A DNA stretch of 64,000 bases from positions 7,713,277 through 7,777,276 of the forward strand of contig NC_089281.1 in the NCBI RefSeq assembly GCF_963678975.1, given 5' to 3'. Both the position numbers and the translations under genes were made by a program. The notes under the pieces are model-generated. The model did no database searches. It was given only the letters and a program-made list of their open reading frames with translations, and had not been told where the DNA came from. The stretch is from Dysidea avara (Eukaryota; Porifera; Demospongiae; Dictyoceratida; Dysideidae). Numbering within the stretch: the first letter of the stretch is position 1; every line of letters begins with the position of its first letter. Shown here piece after piece: positions 40,401-51,900 of the stretch.

Positions 40401-42824
40401 ATACTTGTAAACTTGTTTTCGTGTAAAGTGGCCTCTGGCTCTCCTGCAATCACTCGCGGATGTTTGCCAATCTACTCCTTTGCAAATTTGGAAATTAAAG
40501 CATGGGTGTGCTGGTACTGTGCGTTATATAAAATTACACATACATTAAAGTCATCAGCATAAACAGGCATAATTATTATCATACAGTCGTGCCTTCATTC
40601 ACAGGCGAAACTATCCTGGGTTAGTTTATGTCTCTAGGCCTCGTAGTTTTCTCAAACATTAACTGCATTTCGTATTATTCTTAGTACTTGGTTGTATAAT
40701 AATGCTTTACAGTGACCAGCACTGAAGGTCTGACAGTAACGTGTGCTGCATATGATATTTCCTTGGAGAGGGTGCACTGTAGGAAGGATGTCCTCCACCC
40801 CACAATGTATAGTGACATGCATGAAGTGGGAATTTGCCATAAATGTTCCTATGTGCTGGATCCACCATTAAATGTATGAGGATAACCTACCAGTAGTACT
40901 ACTATTAGTGTGTGTATTTTAGCATGCATTTACACAGTCAAAGGTAGTCCAGCTAGATAAGTAGTAAATATACCTTTAGGACCGAGTCAGCAAATTCATT
41001 GCTGTCTGCATCAGCTCTTTTAAACTCAGCCTCAGCTTTAAAGTACTTGTCATTGTTACTTTCTTCTTGTTGTAGTTCAAATTTATCTGGTTCTTTTCGT
41101 GGAATAAAAGGGAAAAATGCTTCCAGGCCATCAATGATACCCTCAACCTGAAAATAAGTAATATGGGTTAGCACTAGTTTAAGAGCACATGTGACTTACA
41201 TTCAAGCGGTGATGTTCAAGTGTAGCATTGTCTTGTAATTCATCTACTTCACCAACTGCCAAGGAGACCTAAAGTTTGAAATGTTGCTTATATAATCTGC
41301 AGTTATGTAAATATAAGGGTAGACAAGTAATAGTTGTAACACGGGCATGAGGGCTTTGCCTGATATGTATGCCCAACTGCCCAAGGGTCGCAGACCCGAG
41401 GGCAGAGGGCATACATATCAGACAAAGTCCGAATGCCCCATTTTACAGCTAATATGTAACACTTATTAGGCTGATAGCCTGTACAGGGCAATCAATCACC
41501 CAAGCCAATACGAGTGCAGCCACTGGATGTATTACATATGCATATCTAAAATATTCGATTATGGATCAGCAGCTAGTACGTTCTGGTTACGTTCAGTTAT
41601 GATAAACAGACATATCCTAGAGACATTATGAAGAATTTCCATTACATGAGTTTAATGTTTTAATCAGTGCTATTGAATCATTTACGGGAAAACTACGCAG
41701 TTCACTAAAGGCCTAGACAGGTAAGCTTGCTTGTAGAGTGGTTACTCCATGCAGAGTGGTACCTTCATGATGGGTGTGTGTCCATATTCGAAAATGTGGG
41801 GAAACGATTGAATGAATAAGCAATAGCACTAGTTTTCACCTTAGCCCAACATTTTCAACTTGAGGATAACAAAACGCTCACCGTCTGAGTGGTTTTCATA
41901 GCAAAATCCAAGTCGTGTATCCTAATCATGTGAGTGTTAATTGATCCCCACAATCGATTTTGGCATCAAGGTCTATATAATCAGTGCCCAGTTGTAGCCC
42001 GGCTACATTCTGGACTACATACGAAATGTATCCCGGGCGGCTCCTTTGATCTGAGGTGTGAAAGTGTTACATATGTGCCTTTGTAACTAACTGGATTCAC
42101 AAAAAGATGTTACTTTAATACTCTTCACAAAGTTTAGATACTCTCATATTAAATATATTCAAATGCACACAACTTATGCTGTCATGCAAGCAGACAGCTT
42201 AGTTTCACTATGCAATTTTAAATTTGTTGCTAAGCACAAAATCCCATTCATGCTACAGCTGTAATATAATTTGCTCATTTATGCTAATAAAACAGCCAGT
42301 TTGGTATGAAATACTCTAATAGAACATACACTAATCACAAAACACTTCCATTAGAAGAGTGGTTTCTCCATATAGGATTAACAAAACCTTTACTACATCT
42401 ACAAATAGGAATATATAATATTTATGGTTTAACCAAACAAATGAAAGTAAACTATATGACTCTGTAAAGGTCAACAACTTTTATGCAGTACTCACCAGTA
42501 AGTTGTTGAACAGGATGCCCACCATGATGACAAACAGGTAGTAAATACAGTAGGAGGCAAAGGGAAAATTAACGACACTTTCTTCAGAGGTAAACTGGTC
42601 CCCATATTCTCCATCACCAGTAAACAAAATGGCTACTGAGCCAAACGTACTGCCAAAATCTTCATATGGACCAAAGTTTTGTCCCTACAGAAACGAGTAC
42701 ACAAGATAACCAAATCTTCATATGGACCAAAGTTTTGTCCCTACAGAAACGAGTACACAAGATAACCAATGCCAGACATATCATATCTAATATTGCCATG
42801 CCCATTGTATGCTTAGTGGGTGTG

Positions 42825-42909
<85 letters not shown>

Positions 42910-45900
42910 ACGTGCTTGCTTGTACATGTGCACAACAGAAAATAACAAAGCACTCGTCCAATTGATATCCACTCACAGGTATGTGAAACAACATATAAAA
43001 AGGCAGCACAAAAGCAGCTATCAACAAAATCGGTACATAGATGATCCACAAGAAGTTCTTGATGATGGCGAACAACATGTTTATCGGAGGAGCAGTATGT
43101 CTGAATCCTTTAAGAGTCACTAGTAGAGTTAACCAGGACAAACAAGTACAGAAGGCACCAACATTCCACTGCCAGTCTTGTGAACACCATTCATCATTTC
43201 CATACCCAATGACAAATAACAAAATGAGAATTGCCAGAATAATCTCAAAGAGGACCCTAAATCGTTGTTGATGGAAGATACCTAGTTTAGCAATGTACAG
43301 TGTATAGGCACTGATTGCTAGGGACAGTAGGGAAGATAGGATGAGTGTTATGCTTGAGAATATCAAGAAGGCACGTCGCCCATCACTGATACCTGTACAG
43401 GGACATAATATGTGCACAGCAATTGTGAAGTCATTGGGAATGTATGGACAAGGACACACACATATACACACACATGCATGGGGGATTGCACGCTCACACA
43501 CAGTGTTACCCTTCCCTTCAAAAGGACACTGAAAAATGGCCACCTTGATAAATAAAGCACTTCCCATTTGCACTGAATTATAGAACTTTACGTGGGGGAG
43601 ATCAAAAGAAAAAGTGTACTTTGAATTTCATAAAGTACACTTTACGGCAAAAAGCATTCTTTGTGGGCAATAAAGCACAGTTACCCACGTGCCTTAGTGC
43701 AGGCTAATAGCCTGTGGCACTCACGCAAGTACGACTAATCACCCAAGCCAGTGAAGGCTGACAGCCTGAGTGATCAATCACCCCAGCCAATACAAGTTTT
43801 ACCACCAGATCGCTTTTATAGACACACCTAAATGCTTCGATGATGGGTGGGAGAAGGTAACATTGCTGTTACATTTGTTAATGTAAATGGACAAGTCCTG
43901 GAGATATCCTGCAAATAATTCACCAGTGTCACAATAGAATCAATTGTGGGTTTTGACTAAAACCTGCCAAAATACGTGAAGAACGTCTACTATGTCAAAA
44001 TTATGGTGAACTATGCGTGAGTTACTTTGTTAAACTGGTTTGTGTGCATTCAGGTAGCTAATAGTTCGAGCAACGCATGTTAATTATGAGTCCTAGTGTA
44101 TGGTGAAGCTACACAACTGGAAAGTTCCATAAATCATTTAAAGCATTGTCTTGCTCGTGCTATATGAAAAATAAAGTACTCGGCACTTGGCCCCGATGCT
44201 AATAAAGCACTTGGCTTCGCCTCGTGCTTTATTAGCATCTCAGCCACGCACCTTATACTTTATTTTTCATATAGCACTCGTGGCAATGCTTTAACATATA
44301 CATATATACACACAATTTAGACCCACAAAATCAGAACACATTTTGAAGACTCTTCCAACACGGTTTCAAGGTGTCCAAATTCTGGTTCCACAGTATTCAC
44401 ACACATGTCCAAACACATAGCCACTTACCTGAATGGTTAGTACTAATACCTACAAAAAGACAAGACATACACACACATGACAACACATGTACAGACACTC
44501 ACAGATATCATCCTTGGGATGTGGCAGCACCAGGGTGAACACAGTTAACATAACAGTGATGAACAGGTAGACTGACCGGAGCGCAATCCACTGCCAAATG
44601 ACGTAACGCCAGTAATGGTTGATCAGGTTCTCCACCAACTTGTGGTTTAGAATATCCAGGGACTTGCTTTTTACCTACAAAGCACACATACACAAACACA
44701 CACACACACACAACAGTAAGAACCAAATGTGAACATCCAGTACTCCATGTTTTTGTTTTAAAACAGCGGTGAACAATTCAATTATCATATTTAGCAGCAA
44801 ATCAATACCAATTTTTCAAAAAATAAACTTTGTCATTCCACGAGCAGTGTTGGGAGTAATGCGCTACTTATGTAATGCATTACATAATATTATTACTTTT
44901 GTGGTAATTAAGCAATATAACGAAATATGCTATAAAAACAAGTAATATAACTCAAGTTACTTTACTTACAAATGTAACATGTTACCTAAGTAATATAGTT
45001 AGTGTAACAAATCTAATATTACGTAATATTATTACTACAAGTAACGAAGTTACTAATCTCGTTAGTAATCCACTGAGTAACGCCTAGCCACAACGAAGTA
45101 ATGAAGCCTACTGAATGAAGCTTATTCACCAGCTTCTTACTTATAACCAAGATTTGCACATTGCCCAACAATGCCATCATGGCACGTGATAAGGTGGTAG
45201 TTTCACACGTGACAGCTTAAAGCTGTGGACACAAAGTAATACTAGACATATTTAAAAATTTAAAATAAGAAATAGGGATCGCTGAAAAAAGCCACGAAAC
45301 AAGAAGGGATCGCTGGGGTGGTAATGTAAACCACAAATCCCTATTTTCACATCTTTATAATAACTCAAATAGAGCATTTATAGAGAGTCAAAATAGGGAT
45401 TTGTGGTTTACATTACCATCCCAGTGAAATTTTTAATGTGTCTAGTTTGTGTACTTTATTCCAAATCCATTTACGGATTATAAGTTAATTGACATATTAG
45501 TGTAGTAAGCCAACAGAGATTCCTTAGTTTAAAAGGCCAACTCATTAGATATGTTAATGCAATATTAATTTTGTAATCTATGATAAAGACTGTATTTTCA
45601 TCCTGATTTGTACACACACAAAATATAAGGCAGGATACATTAATTCCTAGTCTATACTCAGTGTTTGAGCCATCATCGTCACACTTGGTGCCATTGCTGA
45701 AAACACACTGCTATATGAGCTACCTACCTGTCAGAAGAATTACTGATTGTGCACCTATCATACAGGAGACAGTGTTGATGACAGCACAGGAGACTTGAAG
45801 AAGAACAAGATGTCTTAGGTGTTTATTCTAACAGAAGGACAAGAATGAAACTCTATGATACAAGTTATAAGAATGGTAACTGTTAGTGTTATAATTCCTG

Positions 45901-48900
45901 TAAAGTCCAATTTTTTTCAAAAGAGAAAACAAATTTTCACATGATATAATGATGCATACATCAACCACGTGCATTATAGGTGTAGAGTTGTCTAGCAGAA
46001 TAGGTAGTAAAGAGATAGCTATACATTGTAGCTGTAGTGCTATTATTGTAGTGATGACACTTTACAACACCTTTGTACAAATGCATGTATGAACAGGGCT
46101 GAATACAGCAGCAACCTTGTGAGTTGGTATTAATCAAGCTAAATAGGAGATGGCTAGGCTTGGCCGAAAAGTCTTCCTATGCCGGTGTCTGCATGTACAA
46201 ATCACAATGTCACTACCAGTGGCCAGTGGTGTAGCCAGTCTTACATGATTACCAGGAATTTGGCAGTCATTACCCATGTATGCAGGAGTACTTTAAACTG
46301 GCACATTGAGTTCCAATTGCCAGGACTTAAGACTGGCTCTAGCCCTGGAAAGCCTAAGTGTAGCCTGCTAGCAACAGTGTGTCACAAAGTGGAACACCAT
46401 AGGTATAGTCAGCAAAGTCTGGTTAGCATGTGGTCATAGCTAAATGTTTGCAACTGTCAATGTCACTAGCTGATCGGAGAATGTGCTAGAATAAGTACAC
46501 AGTAGCTAGTTACAGTGACATAAGCACAGTAGCACACAATCCTCCCATATAAGACTGTCAGGCTTCACAATCTGTAAGTTGTTTATGATATCAGGAGCTT
46601 ATGAGCCGCCGAAGGAGCATGAAACTTACACTGCCTGCCGGGTGCCATCACAATCCAAATTGTTTGCCGATTAGTTTCCTTATAAAGGAAACTAGAATCT
46701 CGTTATTGGAAGTCATATACGGAATTGTGCGTGACGAAATATCAAGGGGCGGTAGTATCCCGAGCTCAGCCATAGCGGGCCTTGTTCATTGTCGAGGAGG
46801 CCTGAGTACATGACTGAACCGTCGCCAAAGCGTGTACGCTTCGACAATGAGGGAACACCAAGGCGTCACAGAAGAAGTACAAGGAGGCGACTGGCAGTGA
46901 CGGCCCATGGCGACGGTGAAGCGTACTCCTCTCCAACACTGGTTAGGCGCCCTTTAGCATTTCGAATGATAAGGAATTCTCCTGTGCGAAGAGCAATTCA
47001 GAACAGTGTAACCGTTTTCAAAATCGGCAAGGCGGTGAGAAAGCCCACACACTTGGTAGAACACCGCCCATCCTTAAACAACACCTCTTCTGAGCCGAAG
47101 ATGGTTTCTGGTAGTGACTTTACTCATGGCCAGCCATTAACTGCAACCTCACCTGAACAGTTAGTTTGCAAAGGCTAGGATAGTCAAGTAAGACATATTG
47201 ATATCTCCTGCATTGTGTACAAAATTAGAAGGAGTTGTCGTTGAAACAATAGAAAACAATGAAGAAAGACATGATATAAACATAATCTGTAAGTATAATT
47301 GTAAAGTCTCTATAACTGCACATGTACTGGCGTTGTATTGAAGAACTGGCTCAATCCACGTAGCTTAGTTGATGTGCCAGCTGTCTAGCAACACTTTAAG
47401 TATAACAGCTTTTGTATTTCTTTACCCTTGTAGCAAACACTGGAGTAGATATCGCTATGGACATCTGCACTCACTATCCAGATCTTTCTGTAGTTAGCAC
47501 GCCCTGTGATATGCTAGAAGAAGTGAGAAAGTCTACAGGAAATCCAGAGGAAGAACACCATCCATCATTAAACGCTACCTGGTCAGAGCGGATAGTTTCC
47601 AATAACAACTTAACTCATGGCCAGCTGTTAAATGCAACCTCACCTGAACAGTTAGTTCGTGAAGGTTAGGATATTCATGTAAGGCAAATTGATATCTCGT
47701 GCATTGTGTACAAAAATAGATGGGGGTGACGTTGATTCAGAAGCAATAGAAAACAATGAAGAAAGACAGGATATAAACATAGTCTGTGAGTATAATTGTA
47801 AAGTCTCTATAACTGCACATGTACTGGCGTTGTATTGGAGAACAGGCTCAATGTACGTAGCTTAGTTGATGTGCCAGCTGTCTAGCAACACTTTAAGTAT
47901 AACAGCTTTTGTTGTTTCCTTACCCTTGTAGCAAACACTGGAGTAGATATCGTTATGAATATCTGCACACACTATCCAGATCTTTCTGTAGTTTGCACGT
48001 CCAGTGACTTGCTACAATATGTGGTAGTAACAAAGAAAGACCCAGCCATTGACCCTATTGCAGGACCTATTTGTAATCTACGGCTAATTATTACCTCAGC
48101 AATCAACCGAAATGCCTTGACTTCAGGTATTTTTCAAGAGCATAGATCATGAATCTTATACCAAAGAAGCTGTTGAGCGATATTTGCAAACACTGAAGAT
48201 TGGATCAGGTTATGTCATCTGTCCTGGTATTCCTAATTTACCTAGTGAAATTGGTTTCAAGCCTAAGAAGTATCGACAATGGTCATTACCTTTTGTACGT
48301 CACGACAGCATTGATTGTCAGCTATGGCACAAACCCAGTCATCATAAAAGATCTAAGGATGATCCTATGTATGATAGCTGCCCACCATGCAAGCTATTAT
48401 GGCATGACATAGGAGTACTGCTAAAGCATGCAAAGCAAATAGAACCACTTGCAAAGAGTAAATTTCAGCAACCATCATCACGAAAGTCGCTGAAGTATCT
48501 CTCTCCAGCTTCAAAGAAAGTTCGTGCTCATTTAACTAGACTAAACCGGAAAGCAATGATGAAGAGTTTGAAGCACTATCGGAAATATGATATTAATCTT
48601 AACGATGATCAAAATGCAGAGCTGCTGAAGTTAGTCTCCCGTGTATCACAGATGTTGGCAAGGAAGAATTGGATAAAGTGTTGGCTGAAGCAGATGAAAA
48701 AGGGAAAGGGCAGTTATTACGCAAAATCTGGAAAACAGATGTTGAAGAAAGAGTGAAGTACTTTAAAGATCAGAAGACTAATGGTAAATTTGGTATTTAA
48801 CTTCAGAAATATATTTTTACTTATATTTCTGTACTTCAAATTATAGTGACAGGGAAGAGGGGTAACCGTTGGAACACAATAACTTTTAGAATGGGTTAGT

Positions 48901-51900
48901 CATGTTGTATCAGGAGCTCATGAACCACTGAAGGCATCTTTGATGGCTCATAAGCTCATGGTTGTATGACCAGCTGAGTAAAAACCTGTTGTTTGGGCCA
49001 TTCATTTCTCTTTGTTTTATAGAAGGGTAATGGGGTGGACTACAATTTTTTTATAGATAATACACCCTTGCAACAATGACAGGTTTTTCCTTAGCCATTC
49101 CCAAATAATACATACTTATATGTTTATATACTTTACAGCATTAGCTGTTTACTCTCGCAGTACATCAGCATATGAAGCCTTAAAAGAATTCCGACTTTTA
49201 CAACTTCCCAGTACCAGAACTCTTAAGGATTTTATTCACAGTAATCATGAAAAACCTGGGAGTATTCAACAAAGATTGAAGAAGTGTCGTGAAGATTATG
49301 ACCGAATGGTTGAAGTCCAACAAGAAGTAAAATGTAAAATTCAAGCAATTTGTGAGGGAGTCCTAATTTTTGATGAAGTTAAGGTTGGACTAGGCCTGCA
49401 GTGGAGCAGTAGAAATGATGAATTTATTGGTCACACTATGAATTCATCTGAAATGTCCACTCTTCATGACGTTTATGAAGTCCTTGACCAGCACACAGAG
49501 AACACATCTAAGACATCATATGTGCTCCAGTCACTTTGGCGAGATCTCAGCTCTGATTATGACATAATCGGTCCACACTATACCAGCAGTGGTTTGCACT
49601 AGCACCATCACAAACAATAGCAGCAACTTTGAAATTAAACTGTTCAAACTGCCGCATGGTATCATACAAACAGGCAATCAAAAACGGTTTTGTTTTTAGG
49701 AAGCTTGTACTTGCTCAATGTATTAATCATGTTAACTTACCACTTTATTGTGCATAGCACCGGTAGATGTTTTGTTGTCCCTTGTCTACACCAGAAGCTT
49801 ATGAGCCATGTGGCTCATAAGCTCTTAATTGCTACACAAAATCATAAAACCCTCACAATGTGTCTTTATAGTATGCACATTTTGTAGCTGAAGAATATGA
49901 TCACAGCATTATACTTTTCAAGGCCAGCTGGGACCAAGAATTTTGAAATAAATGGATGCAACTTTGGTTGGATGGTTATAGAGGACCTCTTCGCTCGTGA
50001 GATAGAACGTTCTCGTACCAATCGTTTGAGAAGAGTAAAGGATCTCCAAGAAAATTTCATCTACCGAGACAGTTGGACCAGGCTAAATGTTAAACCAGCC
50101 AAGATTATGCAGGTACTGTTTGTGTTGAATAGTACTATGGAGAGGGATTTTTATTATAGACCATAAATTCTCCTAAAGTGTTTTAAGTTTAGTAGGACTG
50201 ATTATGATGTTTTTCACAATGTTAGCCCACTTTAATCCACGAACGTGTGAGAATTTTATGATCTACAAATTTGTATATAACATTGGGAGCTTATGAGTGA
50301 ACCACTTTTGGTGGATGATAAGCTCCTGAGAAATTGTTTCCCTCATAACTAGTGTATACCACTGTCTATGTATATTGTATAGCAAGAACATGTCATATCT
50401 GAGTTGAAGGAGCACATGAATTCTGTACCTCCTCCAAAGTATGCTCCAAATGTTGCCTTGACTGTGCAATACTTGGAAGCTTGTAACCAACTGTTTGAGA
50501 GAGGAATTTTGAGCCACACTAGAATTTGGTCAGGAGAAAGTGTGATACTTCAAAATATGGAAAAGGGTTACAAGTTTTTCATGTCGTGGCTGGATGGCTT
50601 GCTCCAGGATGGTATGCTATTCCCTACTACATGTACTAGAATCTGGCCTAGCATTAAAATGTAACACGTCATGTCTATACTTAGTACATTGAATTGCGTA
50701 CCAATCATGGTGTGTTTTGTAGGTTATGATGCTGTTGATAGTCAAAGCAAGCAATTTTTAGCCTGGCAAACATGGGACCTGTTGCGGATAATGTGGTATG
50801 GTTTTAAAGAATTTGCTACTGATTTCACTACCCGGCATTCTGGGTTTTATGTTCCACCCTTACGACTTAATGGAAGTGCCATTGAAACTCTGTTCAGTCA
50901 GCTCAAGTTTATTAGCCACAGTAACTTGACTTCAACACGCTACCCACAAGCACTTTCGTGTCTGTTAACACAAGGAAGTATTCGTAACAGCGGACCTGTT
51001 GCTGGTAGCAATAAATATAGAGATATGGTTCTCTACGTACGACAACATGAACTTTCTAAGGCAAACAAATAGGTATATATTTATGTATTGTTCACAGTGT
51101 ACAGTTTTAATATACATACATTTTTCTACATCTTAGGTACTCTAGAGTGAGTGTCTGCAGCTGCTGCTTTTAGTTTATCACGTAATAATAGATTTGCTCC
51201 TGCACCTTTGTTTGTTTCAATTTTATCCAATTGTGTAACATTTGCTAAAAAGTCATTGTTTATAGTGTTCAGTATCTTTGATAACAATGCCTTTTATACT
51301 CTGTTAGCTACTGAATCTTCGATTTCTTCACTACCTGGCTCATACAAGCTTCTGACACAGGACTTAAACACAGATGGAATTTCAGTATTTAGTAAAACAT
51401 GTTTGCGTGTTTCCGCAAACAATTCTGAACCATGTTTAATGTACTTGTCAAAGTTTAAAAAGTATCTAATGACTGTAAATACTTGACGGCCAAACAGAAG
51501 CATTGATGGATGCATTATTGTCATGTTTCCACGATCTTGATATTTAACCAATGGTGGTAAAAATGACTTATTAATTGCCTTGAGTTTTCCCAATAGTTTG
51601 AGCTCATTTTTATACTGTTGTAGTGTGGCCTGTTTATGCTTATGACGTTGATTTTTCAGTAGAGCTTTTTTTCGTAAGCAGATCACTGAGTGCAGAGCAA
51701 ACCCACAGACCCGAATTACAGATGCATCATAATCAGATGAGCGTTCTTTAGCTTGTGGATAACTGACCACATCTTCAACTGGCCTGATGGCCTTCTCGTT
51801 CATTACATACACAGCTTTAGCAACAGATGTCAAAATCGCTGATTTATCAGTAGCTTCTCCTTTAGTTTCACAGTCATTGACCAATTGTAACCAGATATCA

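Larger units (their letters stand above)
46810..51072 (+). pseudogene. P-element-like transposase, frameshifted
   Basis: Pieces in order: 46810-47173, 47229-47288, 47434-47664, 47720-47785, 47932-48783, 49139 to about 49589, about 49897-50113, 50381-50591, 50723-51072 (stop TAG). The N-terminus is basic and disordered. Near 48.3-48.4 kb lies a Cys/His cluster (DCQLWH, CPPCKLLW), then SPASKKVRAHLTRLNRKAMM, a helical segment. The RNase H-like core shows LIFDEVKVGLGLQW with the first acidic residue. NFIYRDSWTRLNVKPAKIMQ and YLEACNQLFERGILSH follow, and LNGSAIETLFSQLKF holds the likely catalytic Glu. The frame slips near 48.13-48.14 kb and again near 48.65 kb, where the reading clearly continues as KGKGQLLRKIWKTDVEERV in another frame. 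The part expected between about 49.59 and 49.90 kb, with the second Asp, could not be found. Either a dead copy or sequencing errors; the lost centre favours a dead copy. Confidence 0.8.

Noticed and set aside
45729-45831. Possible channel exon on the minus strand (NKHLRHLVLLQVSCAVIN...)
   Set aside because: It has an acceptor and a donor, but its end phase does not match the next exon, and exon 12 joins exon 13 directly in phase with a sensible pre-S1 sequence. It also lies inside the hAT element.
46179-46439. 86-codon plus-strand open frame left of the P-like element
   Set aside because: Lies inside the hAT element, without family or splice support.
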